Below, piece after piece: positions 1-11,075 of a stretch of 64,000 nt of DNA. The stretch covers positions 1,116,001 to 1,180,000 of the forward strand of contig JAVHJL010000010.1 of the NCBI GenBank assembly GCA_036971715.1. The letters run 5' to 3'. The translations under genes and the position numbers were made by a program. This stretch comes from Arthrobotrys musiformis. Lineage: Eukaryota; Ascomycota; Orbiliomycetes; Orbiliales; Orbiliaceae. The notes below the pieces were generated by a model, which worked only from the letters and a program-made list of their open reading frames with translations, ran no database searches and was not told the DNA's origin. Positions within the stretch are counted from its first letter, which is position 1; each line of letters opens with the position of its first letter.

Positions 1-2209
1 GGATGGGGCGGGTCATTGTAACCGCAAAAGAATGAAGGGGATCGAGGATGCATCGTATCGATAAATCAAAACGAAAAAAATGAATGATGGTTTTGTGATA
101 AAGTAGTGTATGTGCGTATGTATGCTACGGCACGGTATGGTGTGCCTGCAAAAACATTAAAGGATTTGAGGGGGGTGAAAAGCGGGAGCATTTCCAGAAA
201 GATGGGTCGCAAAATGCTAACACAACGTTGAGGTTGAGAAGAAGCAAGAATCACCGAGTTCGCCGTTCCCAAGTACCCAAGGAATCGGGATGGTGGCTCT
301 ACCAGGGACCCACCGCCTCAGCGTGGAAGTCTCACAAAAAAATGTGATAGGATATCCAATGGAAACGGGCAAGCATCGTGTCAAGCTGTCAAAAATATCG
401 CATCAAAGTTGTAGATGGAGCCAGCAGGCGGGTGATTCCGGAGGCAAATTCCATAGAACAGAGATAGGATAGTTCGCAATTCGAACGATAGGCATAGGCA
501 ATTCGCAGAAAAGCACCAATCCCAAGGCTGGGGGAAGTTTTAAAGGACGGGTAGAACAAAGTTAACGTTTCCTTTCAAGGGTCATAACCGAATGGCGTAC
601 CTTAGTCAAACTCTCCAAGGCTGTTGCTATCGATGCAAAGCGTTTAAGTTCGATATAAAATATATAGTAGGGCAAAATGGATATTATGCTGGTTGCTATT
701 GATAAAGGGAACAAAAAGGTGGATAGGATGCTGAGTAAGAATGGTGTTCGATCGAAAGCGAAAGGGGTGCGCTGCTCACCCGCAAAGATTAATCCACTTG
801 GGCCAGACAGGGCTGGCACTGCAGAGCGCTGGTTGGTCGGTTGAGGACTGTGCGTTTTCCCCCGGCGCACTTTCACGGTACGTAAACTACGACCATGGAC
901 TGGGTGGACAGAAGCATGCAATGCTGCAGCTGCAGCCTCGAAATCGAAATCGAAAACAAACGTGGACTGAACCAGCAAGATTGAATTGAAAGGCTGAAAA
1001 AAGTGGTTACAGACTGGTCTGGGTTGCAGACAGTGGTAATGGTAACTGTTACCCAACCTTCACGCACAGACACCCTGGCTCATCTTCTTCGCTCTAGTTC
1101 GCCGGAGCAGAGTGTCTTTCCTTCGAGTGAGAAAAAATGCAGATGCAAATCCTGTTTTGAGATAGGGAGAAGTGTGAGGAAGGGGGAGAGGAAAAAAACA
1201 CCTCGCCGGTTAAGGCTAAGCTTCAGCCGCCCCGTCCTTTCTCTCACTCCCTAGCAGAACCCCCGCCGCCCGCTCCTAAAGGAGTGCTGTGCATTTCACA
1301 CACGAGGGCTAGAAAGAAGGCTTGAAATGTAGGAGATCCGCTTTTCTGCAGAAAACCAGACCAGCCGGAGCACACTAGGCTTGGAGACGAGATCTGGTCC
1401 GATTCCCCGGAACCCGATACGAGGCGCACATGTTGTACCATCGCAGGTCGGGTGGGAAAATGCTGACGAGTACTTGTAGACGCGCGCTTACCCCCGCTTA
1501 GCGTGGCCAAAATGTCGGTCGAAGCCCTAGCCCAGGGTTGTGTCTTTGCCTTGTGACATGTCTCTGAGCTCTGTGTCTCTGTGTCCGTGTCCGTGTCCGT
1601 GTCCGTGTCCTCCTTGCCGGAGTCTGTGTCCGTGTCCCAGCCTTGAAGCCCATTCTGCAGCTGTGCTGTGTATGTGCTATGCATTGCACTGTCCGATGTG
1701 ACCGATACTAGCCTTGAGTCCAGTCCAGTCCGGCACATCCGTGTGGAGTCCAGTCGACATGCAAATTGTAAAAAATGCATGCATTGGACCGGCATTGGCG
1801 TTGCCCTTGTTGGATGTATGTAAGGAGAAGGCACCTGCTTTAGTTGCTAAGCAACCTAGTGTCGACGTCAACGTCCAGTCGTCTGCAGTCCTTGTCTCAT
1901 GCTTTGTGCAACATACGAGAACGTACCCTGGTCAGCTCCAGTCGACAGTCGACAGTTTGTTGCCCAGGCACTGAGGCCGTGATCGCTCCTCCGATCGCTC
2001 CATCCACCGTCGATCCTCAACGCAAACTGGGCCTATCCTCTTCCGTGCCCACCGCAACCACCACCACATCACCTGGTAACCGTCGCACATAGGTATCCTT
2101 ATCCTTACACTGTACTGCACTGTACTGCACCGTGGCCGTGCCTGCCCCTCCCTCTCACCACCGACTGCGACCGACCGCTGCACCGCACTCAGCTCAGCAC
2201 CCGGTGGCC
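1..2209. other. Intergenic region upstream of CGI121
   Basis: No credible gene was found. Open frames here (for example on the minus strand at 562-1056 and 1244-1834) are low-complexity, lack any domain I recognise, and overlap one another in several frames. The right half is rich in short direct repeats: GTGTCC units near 1.6 kb and CAGTC/GTCGAC-like words from about 1700 to 1960. The last few hundred bases are C-rich and presumably hold the promoter and 5' leader of the gene starting at 2210. Confidence 0.6.
1581..1610. repeat. Hexanucleotide microsatellite (GTGTCC)5
   Basis: Five perfect tandem copies of GTGTCC are read directly from the sequence. It creates an artificial Asp-Thr repeat in an antisense open frame, which is one reason that frame is not called as a gene. 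Confidence 0.95.
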
Positions 2210-2975
2210 ATGCCGACCACCCTCTCCCTCCCCCACCTGCCGTCCAGCTACCGGCTCCACATCGCACTCTTCACCTCGGTCACCAATGCCGCCCACCTGC
2301 ACTCGCAGCTGCTAGCCAAGAATCCAGAGTATGAGTACGCCTTCATCGAGCCGTCCATCCTTGTTAGCCATCTCCAGCCGATTTCAGCCTGCTTCCGCGC
2401 TATCCACGACCTCCTGGACCCAGATGCCGGCCTGAGAACCCCAAACGTGCACTCAGAGACAGTTTTTAGCCTCAGTCCTACTCACAATGTATGTCCACTC
2501 ACCCCAATGAGTTATATGATATCATAGTTTTTTTTTTTTTTTTTTTTTTTTTATTATATAATAACCTAGGCCGTGTGTGGGTCTGGTGTGTATGTGTGTC
2601 TGATACTGATACGTACATGGCTTGTTAAATTAGATTACGGACTCATACCGCCGCTTTGGCATCTCGCCTAGTTCTACTGCTGTGCTGGCAATCAAGATAT
2701 TGGATACTTCTCTGACCTCGTATTCTGAGTCAAACACCCTGGAGCGGCTGGCCTCGATAGTCGAGGGGACTGAAGTAGATTTCGACACTAAGGAAATCAG
2801 AAAACTGACAGATTTGAGCAAGGTGAAGAAATATTACAAGCTGAAGGATATGGGTTACGTGGACCAACTTTACAAGAAGAAGGGAAGAGCTATTGAGGAA
2901 AAGTCTGAAGAAGAGACATGGCGGGATCTTGAAGTCGCAGTTTTAGGTGCAATGGCACTAAGGAGTCTGGTGTAA
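2210..2975 (+). CDS. CGI121: EKC/KEOPS complex subunit Cgi121
   Basis: Two exons, 2210-2488 and 2634-2975, join in phase 0 to encode 206 residues (the yeast protein has 181). The donor is GTATGT and the acceptor is AG at 2632-2633. The start is the first ATG in frame; the upstream extension has only a GTG. Exon 1 contains the Cgi121/TPRKB N-terminal pattern (AHLHSQLLAKNPEYEYAFIE) and exon 2 the strongly conserved SYRRFGIS segment followed by AVLAIKI. Cgi121 is known to bind Bud32 and the tRNA 3' end in the KEOPS complex, which makes threonylcarbamoyladenosine at position 37 of ANN-decoding tRNAs; the complex also affects telomeres. The 145-bp intron carries a run of 25 T. The gene is convergent with the secreted repeat protein downstream. 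Confidence 0.92.
2528..2552. repeat. Poly-T tract (25 T) inside the CGI121 intron
   Basis: A homopolymer of 25 T lies in the intron, about 80 bases before the acceptor. It is too far from the acceptor to be an ordinary polypyrimidine tract and is likely length-polymorphic. Confidence 0.9.
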
Positions 2976-3233
2976 AAAGGATTTTCTTCTTCCTATTCTT
3001 CCTAGGCTCATGTAGGCGTTTATGATACTATTGATACGACATGATACCCTCTATATCTTTAGACAAAACAGGGATAGTAATGACCTTTACGAATTCACAT
3101 TACGATGAGGCACATTTTTTCGACAACGATATATCTTTGCTTCTGTTCTCATTATCGACATAGCTAGTACTCTCAGGAAGCTAGAGTACGTGATAGACTA
3201 GTAATATTATACATGGACTCTTCATAGTACCAT

Positions 3234-4680
3234 CTACAAGAGTTCTCCGTAAACCTCAAACTCGACAGATCTCCTCAGAAGCTCAATATCAGGAAGCCCG
3301 GTAGGAGCAGAGCGAACCTGCCTGAGAAGAGTAGTAGGCTTGTCACGGGCATCCAGTCCACGAGGCTTTCCGGGAAGCTTTGGCATTGGGCCTGGTGGTG
3401 CTGGCTTAAGAGCAGCGTGCTGAGGAGGTGGAGGGGGGCGGCCGCCAACTTTGGGAGGAGGGACATCTGGCATTGGCGGATGGTTTGGTAGTCCACCTGG
3501 TGGGGCTTGACGTTCTCGGATTTCCCGTGGTGGCGGGACACCCTTGGGAGGCTGGTGTGGTGGCGGCCTCTTGTCTCCATCCCGTGGGGCTTCGAATTCT
3601 CTTGGTGGAGGTGGCATGGGCTCCGATTCCCTTGGTGGGGGTGGTTTGCCCCCTGGAGGTGGTGCTGGCTTTCCACGATCGAATTCAGGTGGTGGTGGAC
3701 GCATAGCCTCGCCGTCTCTATCACGCCCACCAGGTTGATGATCATGGGTGTTAATTGCACGGGGCTTTGGACCTTGGGGTGGACCACCTGGTCCCCTTCT
3801 TGAGTCTGGTGGCGGAGGGCCTCCTTGAGGCCCGTCCTTTGGTGGTGGAGCGCCTCCTCGAGGTCCATCCTTTGGCGGTGGTGGGCCATCTGGTCTTCCG
3901 GACCCAGGTGGTGGTGGGCCTCCTTGAGGTCCATCTCTAGAACCAGGCGGTGGAGGGCCTCCTCGAGGAACATCTCTTGGATTGCGTGGACGGCCTCCTC
4001 GACCGCCTTCACCTCGACCGCCTTCACCTCGACCGCCTTCACCTCGACCTCGACCGCCTCTTGGGCCTGGCGGGGGAGAACCACCCCTAGGACCACCCCT
4101 AGGACCATCTCTGGGACCATCTCTGGGACCATCTCTAGCTCTTGGGCCCGGTGGTGGTGGGCCTCCCCGAGGTCCATCCCGAGAGCCGCCTCTTGGGCCT
4201 GCGCCTGGTGGAGGAGGGCGACCTCTTTGACCATCTCGACCCCCTCTTGGACCTTCCCGACGAACATCTCTTGGACTTGGTGGAGGACCGCCTCTTGGAC
4301 CAGGTGGCGGTGGGCCTCCTGGTCCTTCTCGACCTTCACGGCCTTCACGATCTCCTCCTGGAGGCGGCCCTCCTCGTGCTGGAGGGCCACCTCGAGGACC
4401 ATCAGAATCAGGCCCTCCACGAGGTGGTTGACCACCTCTAGGACCGTCAAATTCTGGTGGTGGAGGACCACCTCTTTGTCTTTTTTCAAGCCCGGAATTC
4501 TCTGTACATATCCAACCAATAAATTAGCATCTCTAACCGTTTTTCTAAAATATGTAATACGTGTTATATTTGATTCCAAAGTGTACGCATGCACTTACCC
4601 TGACCGCCAACCACATCCACCAAGGTGGCCTGCGCAACCGCAATGAACAACGGCGCAATAATAAGAGTCGAAACCTTCAT
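3234..4680 (-). CDS. Secreted Pro/Gly/Arg-rich repeat protein
   Basis: Exon 1 is 4680-4599 and exon 2 is 4501-3234, with a GTAAGT donor and TACAG acceptor; the product is 449 residues. The first exon encodes a clear signal peptide (MKVSTLIIAPLFIAVAQA, likely cleavage before Thr19). A Lys-Arg pair at 34-35 is a probable kexin site. The body, from about residue 38 to 400, is built of imperfect repeats of the type DGPRGGPPPPG and GEGGR, including three perfect 15-bp DNA copies (4001-4045) and three 12-bp units (4103-4138). The last ~45 residues are non-repetitive (RSAPTGLPDIELL region). No catalytic domain is visible. It could be a cell-wall or extracellular-matrix protein, a nucleic-acid-binding RGG-like protein that is secreted, or a repeat effector. 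I do not recognise a family. A second very long open frame overlaps it and is a shadow caused by the codon composition. Confidence 0.72.
4001..4045. repeat. Three perfect 15-bp coding repeats
   Basis: The unit GACCGCCTTCACCTC occurs three times head to tail. It encodes the GEGGR repeats of the secreted protein on the minus strand. Perfect DNA identity suggests recent expansion or contraction. A related 12-bp unit (GGACCATCTCTG type) is repeated three times at 4103-4138. Confidence 0.92.
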
Positions 4681-7463
4681 CTTTAAAAATTAAAAAAAGA
4701 GAGAAAGAATAAAGGTTTTCAAAATTAAAATATTACTAAAAAGGCGTCTAAGTCTATGTCGTATAAAAGAAAAAATAAAAGAAGATGAAAAAAAAAGGAA
4801 AAGATATATCGTTATCGGGGTTTTTTATCGTTTATTGGGAAAAACACCAAGCGTTACCAGAACAGCTATGATGGACCCGACCAGCGGTTTGAGAATGGAA
4901 AGAGAAGGAGATTGTTGATGTTTTCGGATGCTATAGAGAGGAAAGGAATGAGGAAGGAGTAGGCCCTGACTTCCTTTATACGCATTTTTTGGCGACGCAT
5001 TTGGGAAACCATCGACCAATGACGAACGGGAATTCTCCAAAAGCATGATACTCCCCAAAGGAACGGATATTCCTGAAGCCCTAGGTTTGAGTATCGATAC
5101 GGAATAGCTCATGAGGCCTCGAGGAGATCGTACGAATCACCCGTCCCTTCTTTCGGTAAGGAAGCGTACGTATTGAGACATGCATGCGCAGTTCGCAGAC
5201 GTTACAGAGTGAAGCTACAGCTCGCATTTTCATGAGGAGATAGTTATAATTTGCGAATCTGGCGCCGCTGGAGCAAAAACAAGCTTTCTTGTTAAACCGT
5301 TCTTGGTGTTGAATTGCCTGATTTTGGTGTTAAATATTAGAAATTAGGACCCTTGATATCGGAGAATTTATGCGACAGGTTGTTCCATCCGAAGTTAGTA
5401 CGTTAGCTCTTTTTAGTGCCTCTAGACTAGGGCTTCGAGAAGTTTTTTTTTTCTTTGAAGATATCCGAGTATTCGGGTCTGCAACGTCTGGGGAGACTCG
5501 ATATATCTACGCGCCAAGGCGGAGGAGGCGACAATGAAACAAGGGTCTGACAGGTTGCTTGCGTAAGTCAGGTCCATTTCTATTTTGCGGAACGGATATA
5601 ATTAATTGAATTGATAGAAGTGTCTTCGAATTTGCTATATCACGATATATCGATACAAAAAAAAGAGGCGGTCGAAGCCCGAAAGCCCTATTTTCAAGCG
5701 GTCTCGTGAAGTCTTGCAGGGCCTTGGCAATGGTTGAGATTCGTCGCCTTCTTTCATGCAATGTATATGCATCGCCAACTTTCTAATTTCTGAATTCATG
5801 CTTCGACGTGCAGCTAACATTCAGTTAGAACCCTCCACATCACCGCCGCATTCATTAATTGCCTGTCGGGCCAAGAGCAACCCCTCATGAGATCCCGAGA
5901 GAGAGAGAGATATGCATAGTGCAATCAAACGGATTAATTTGCAACTTAGGATTCCGCCCAGAATCGAATTACTCCGTATCAAAGAGCCTTCGAATTCATT
6001 TGCACACAAAGGCCGGCGACCGCCAAGCTCACGGGTGTACGGAAAAGACACATTTGAAATGAACACGATCGTACGACATTTAAAGAGATCTCTCGGTTGA
6101 GCTCTTGGTTTTTTCTCAGCGTCTCACGGTCCGAAACTGCTTTGCAAGCCGGCCACGGGTCTACTTTCCCCGGCTGGGCAAAAGAAACTTTCCAAACGAA
6201 CAGGCCGAACGAGCTAGATGCCTAAAGCCAGGGCGTCCGATTACGGACCGAGAAATAGTGATCATGAGAGCTCTCATCTTAGGCCGAACAACCTGAGTTC
6301 GCGTTCATCCAATTGAATACATAGTACAAGGGTAGGTATATCAGTCCAAGCATGATCACCGAAAATGAACATAACCCCCAAGCATTCTTACCAAACACAT
6401 CGTATCAGTCGCAAGCCTCCCTCATCTTAAACCCTGACCACCACTGTTAAAAATGGTGCCGCGTTCAGGGGACTTGATATCAATTTCAAGGCCTGCCCGC
6501 TGGCAAACTCGAAAATGCTGTCGCTACGGTTAAGCTTAATCGTTCACCCCCCGCTCCAAGCCCAGCTGGCCCAGCCATTCGCCATGCTTGTTGCTTGTTT
6601 GGCTAAATTAGCTAACCGAAATCAAGGAAATGTTGAGTGGAGCAACAAGCTGGACAGCCAGATATAGACGCCTATTTGTGTGGGCACGCATGTTTCCCCG
6701 CATCATCATTACGGAGCTGCATTTGCCAATTGGTGGTTGAGCATGGGTACAATATTTGGGGGTGTACGTCTACTATATTTTCTATTGGCAAAGTGGCCAT
6801 GGATGGGTGGACGAACAGGGCCCTGGAATTCAACCAGCTATTGATACATGCCCTAACAACCACTACACCATAATATATCATAGGATTCTCAAATTTGGAG
6901 AGCTCGAGAGGGGAGGGGGCGAACGAGCCGGCCAGCCCGGAGGGGGCATATATAGAGCCTCTCCTCTCGGACTCCCTTCCTCCTACCATATGTCACTCTC
7001 GTGTAGTTTTTCTAGCTTCCATCCAAGCACCAAGTTCAAGAGCTCAAGGACTTCCCGAATTACTAACTAAATTCGAGATTTTATTATCGTTGTGGTCTTA
7101 TGCTGGGTTGATATCAATTATTCAGCGAGCGCGGTTGATTATACCGATGTAAAGCGCCGAGACCGTCTCCCACTGCAAGCTGCCTCTGTGTCTACGCAAG
7201 ACGTATTTTTATACACCAAAAAATACCTACGTATTATACGGCTTATATAACACCCAGTCGATTTGACTTCTTCAATAAATCTTTCCATCTTCCTCTCAAC
7301 CTCCCTTGCAATATTCCTGTCCTTTTTCCTGCAAATTCAAAGCTTTCATCATCATCAACCAGGGTCGTATCGAGATATCGACAAGATCCCTGCATCCCTA
7401 CCTTCAACTCGAACGGTACCAATTTGTATTGATTGATTGGTATTGATATCAATATCTCATATC
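4681..7463. other. Gene-free stretch between divergent genes
   Basis: No open frame longer than about 105 codons is present, and none shows domain content or a splice-joined partner. The region holds the presumed promoter of the secreted repeat protein on the left and of the F-box gene on the right. A short GA run sits near 5899-5912. TATATAA-like and CTTCATC-rich leader sequence lies just before 7464. I see no RNA gene. Confidence 0.6.
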
Positions 7464-8393
7464 ATGGCTTCTGCTACATCCACAGTTCTTAATCTGCCAG
7501 AGCTGCTTGCTCCAATCCTACTTTATCTTCCATTTGAAGATATTCTTCGTGCCCGCCGGGTCTCCCAGCATTTCAAACAGGTCATAGACACTGACCCAGA
7601 AATTCTCTGGGATACTTGGCGCAGTCCAACACCTCCAACGTCAGCTCGCAAGCATCTCGCCTCTCAGATCCCTGCTGAAGATGCACTATACAGCAACGAA
7701 ATAACCTATTTTGAACCATTCCGTCCGTTCTTCGAACGCACGCTAATCAACATTGACGAATGGACCACGGAGCCAAATCCAACGTCTCCACCACTTCGTA
7801 TCCTTCAAAAACAATTCATCAGAAAATCTCTTGCAGACTTCCTCGCCAAAAATGCTGATAACTTGGGAAGTTTTTATATCACCCGCCCTCCTCTCAAAAA
7901 GATTGAGTCGAGCATCCGGGTTATAACGGCAACCTCAGGTCGTCGATCCAGTCTCCAGAGTACTTTGGACAAAGGTTTCACAATCGCCAACGAAGAGGGG
8001 ATTACCGTGGATATCTACCTGAAGGCTTTACTTGCCTGTATCGAAACTAGCTGGGGTCATATTACTTTCACTCAGCCTCCTCCACCAAAGTATATTCCCC
8101 CAGGAGAAGAAACCGGCGATTTCATGGCAAACCTTAAAAAGAAGCATCGTCTAGAAGCCACACTTTTTACTATAAAGAAGGAATTCTATGACGAGGACGA
8201 CGAAGGTGAGGATAACTACGAAATCGGCGAGGATGGCGAGAGGAGAAGAAAGCGTCGACTGACCAGCCGAGAGGAATGGGAGAGAGGGGCCATGAGCTCG
8301 ACTTTGATCATCAAAGTCCATTACACAGTTCTAGCAGAACCAGCCAAGAAAGAGGGCTTGCTATCCGGACTCTGGAAGAAGCTTTTTGGGTGA
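7464..8393 (+). CDS. F-box domain protein
   Basis: A single exon of 309 residues. The start is the ATG at 7464 (MASATSTVLNLPELL); the open frame extends upstream only to a TTG. Residues about 9-50 form an F-box (LNLPELLAPILLYLPFEDIL, then RARRVSQHFKQVIDTDPEILW), which normally docks Skp1 in SCF ubiquitin ligases. The rest carries no recognisable LRR, WD40 or Kelch substrate-binding domain. It includes an acidic stretch (DEDDEGEDNYEIGEDGE) followed by RRRKRR, a possible nuclear signal, at about residues 248-270. The C-terminal SGLWKKLFG is amphipathic. This type of F-box protein with an undefined C-terminal region is common in filamentous ascomycetes; the substrate is unknown. It is convergent with the MFS gene. 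Confidence 0.8.
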   Translation: MASATSTVLNLPELLAPILLYLPFEDILRARRVSQHFKQVIDTDPEILWDTWRSPTPPTSARKHLASQIPAEDALYSNEITYFEPFRPFFERTLINIDEWTTEPNPTSPPLRILQKQFIRKSLADFLAKNADNLGSFYITRPPLKKIESSIRVITATSGRRSSLQSTLDKGFTIANEEGITVDIYLKALLACIETSWGHITFTQPPPPKYIPPGEETGDFMANLKKKHRLEATLFTIKKEFYDEDDEGEDNYEIGEDGERRRKRRLTSREEWERGAMSSTLIIKVHYTVLAEPAKKEGLLSGLWKKLFG

Positions 8394-9104
8394 TTTTTCC
8401 TCTTTTTCCGCCTCGTATTATCATTTTTTTCCCTTCAATTCTACGTATTTATTTCTTTGGGGCCGGCGGGCTCTTTTTGCTCCTTTCTCATGTCGTTTTC
8501 TTTTTATTACTTCATTCTCAGCATTTCGAGCGATGGGTTTAACTAATGGGTTGCAATTGTGGTTTCCTTCTTTTCGTTCTGGGATTCTGGTTTCGTATTT
8601 GATTTGACCAATGCTACGGGGCGGGCGGCGTTTAACGAATGATACTATCTTAATTTCTGCAGGCGATGGGGTTTGTCTTTTTCTTTTTCCTTTTTCCTTT
8701 TCCTTCTTTCACATTGCGGCCCATATCAGGCCTCATAGGATTTCCGGCTAGTGCCGCGCCTGGCGAGCTGACAATGTTGCACGGCTCCGAGGAATCCTTG
8801 GGCCCGGGACTGTTCCCACGTCTCCATATGGGGACTACTTGTACTCTACTCTGAACTATCATTCTACCATGGGTCTACTATTAATACTTACTTAGGAAGC
8901 ACCTATGTCTGCACCTAATCATCGATAATACGAATTTCGAATTATTCAATTCAATCCAGTAACAGTCTATATTTGTAAATGCTATAAAACTGTATAGTTC
9001 CACAACAAAGGGATCAATCTGTATCTTACCTTGTAACCAAGTTCTTAAATTTAAATAGAAAGAAAAAAAAATATGTAGCTGAAAAGTTCTGATGTCGATA
9101 TCCG
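8394..9104. other. Convergent 3' intergenic region
   Basis: This 0.7-kb region lies between two convergent genes. It is T-rich immediately after the F-box stop and should contain both 3' UTRs. No gene or structured RNA was recognised. Confidence 0.6.
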
Positions 9105-11075
9105 TCACTGCTCCCCGACGCTCCCCATACTCAACCGTCTCCTCCGTCCCTTAAACTTCTTACACTCGTCCTCTAACTCATCCCGTATCCTCTCATCATC
9201 CCCCCTCTCTGGTTCTGCAAACTCAATACACCTAATCCTCTCCCCATCGATCACCTCAGGTACAACTTCCTCCCCCCCCTCCTCCTCATCATCACTATCA
9301 CTACTATCACTACTACTCTCTCCACCAACCCCACCCCCCTCCACCAACTTCGGAATCCAAATCCACATCGTCGCCGCCACAATCGCCAACCCGATCCAAG
9401 GGATAGTAGTCCACACCCCTTTCTGCCCAACACTAAACAACCATCCAAAAAGACTAGGCCCCGCAGCCCTCCCCATAGCAGCAGTACTAGTAGCAAACCC
9501 ATTCAGCGTTCCAAGGACCCGTATCGAACTCGCCGTATTAGTAATCAATATCGTCGAACTCGTAAATGCAAATACTCCAGTAATAGATTTTAGCAAGATA
9601 ATAATAGACCATGAGGCATACAACCATGTTTTCGAGGTGATGGGGAGAGTATATGGAGTTACGAAGTAGATGAACGGGTAGACTGCCGCTGAGACGGCGA
9701 GGAGTTTTACGCTGCCGTAGTGCCGGGCTATCGGTGGGTATAGTAGGAATTGGAGGAGCATGGTGACTATTGCGTTGACGGAGTAGATTAGTCCGATTTG
9801 AGCGGTTGTTAGACCGAACCCTCCCGGTATGTGGAAGGGGAGACGGATGGGGTCCTTGGCGGTCGTTGGCTGGGTGGAGAAGAAGACGGGGAGGATGGAG
9901 TCATATGAGACAACATGGATGGCGATTAGGAAGTAGACCAGAATGTTGTAAATTGATTGGCGGGTTAGGACTTGAGACCACGGGAGCGGTGCATGGGGGT
10001 GATGGGTGTGGTGGGATTCAGGGGAAGAAGATTTAGTTGGAGAAGAGTAGTTATTAGAGTGGGAAGCCAATGGGGCAGTTTCTTCGTCCGTAGGCACATG
10101 TACCGGCGAGTGTTTAGATACCTGGCCTGCAGATGTAAAGCGAACCAAAATAGAGGAGAGGAACTCCTCAATTTTCTTGCCAACCTCACGGCCGGGGTCG
10201 TAGCGGTGGCGGTGTCCGACGAGGGTTTCCTCAAGGAAGAGAGTGCCGAAGACAAGGGCCATGAAAAGAATCGCGGCTGTGAACATGTTCGGGAGGGCAA
10301 ACGGATGCCTATCGAAAAACCCGCCCGGTGGAAAGATTGCCGGGTAGTTCTTGGCAGGTTCGCTCAGAAACCCACCGATGATCGGGCCCGCTATGCTCCC
10401 TATGCTCCAGGTCAAGGGGAGCAAACTGAAGGCCTGGGGCTGAAGTTCCCGTTCCGGGACCAATTCGGCAACCACGGTTCGCAAAATCCCGACGTTTCCA
10501 TTTAGGAATCCAATACAAGATCTCGATATCATGGCCATAGCGATGCTATTCGAAAATCCGAATACAAGAACTGACGAGAGCATGCCAAGTATACCGCATA
10601 GAATGGCTGGTTTTCGACCTACACGATCGCTCAGACGGCCCCACGCAACACCCGTCATACACTGTGCTACCGAGAAAGAGGAAGCAGTGATGCCTATTTT
10701 GTCATTTTATTTGAGTTTCCATTAGAATAAATCGGTCACGAAGTCGCAGTTTCGAAGATGAAGGGTAAGTGGACAAGCTGCTTACCGACCCAAAATCCGA
10801 CATCCGTCTCTTCAACTCCGAAGCTACGGATCATCTGAGGAAGATATGACAGGATACTCGTCAAGCAAATCGGCTCTGATAAACGACATATCACTGTATA
10901 TTCAAAGTTATAGCGTTAGCAAAGTCACTCTAAGTATATCCTAGAGCTTCAAGGAGTCGGAATTGAAAAGCTGCTCACCTAGAATCGCTAGTTGTTTCTT
11001 AGGTAGCTTCGGTTTCGGTCTCTCGTCCTCGCGGACTATCAGAGGGGTAGATTCATCAGGCTGCATCTTCGGCAT
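9105..11075 (-). CDS. MFS transporter, TetA/YCR023C/ZIF-like family
   Basis: Three exons (11075-10979, 10893-10786, 10693-9105) encode 597 residues with about 12 membrane segments. The N-terminus has a soluble lead (MPKMQPDESTPLIV) and then the pattern KKQLAIL / CRLSEPICLTSILSYLPQMI that marks this fungal-plant subfamily (yeast YCR023C, plant zinc-induced facilitator-like). The MFS motif A, GRLSDRVGRKP, is at about residues 87-97. A second conserved block, GIGFLNGN-like (CIGFLNGNVGILRTVVAEL), follows. A large cytoplasmic loop between helices 6 and 7 is Ser/His-rich, and the C-terminal tail has an acidic Ser/Asp run (SSSDSSDSDDEEE). The substrate is not predictable from sequence; vacuolar or plasma-membrane export of small molecules or metals is typical for relatives. 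An in-frame stop just upstream supports the chosen ATG unless there is an upstream coding exon. Confidence 0.9.

Noticed and set aside
562..1056. 164-codon minus-strand open frame
   Set aside because: Low complexity, no domain content, and overlapped by other open frames.
1244..1834. 196-codon minus-strand open frame with Asp-Thr repeats
   Set aside because: Repeats come from the GTGTCC microsatellite; two other frames are also open there, and there is no domain or homology pattern.
3275..4594. 439-codon minus-strand frame with repeated VLEVV/HHQ-type residues
   Set aside because: It is the alternative frame of the Pro/Gly/Arg repeats. The other frame splices cleanly to a signal-peptide exon and gives ordered repeats.
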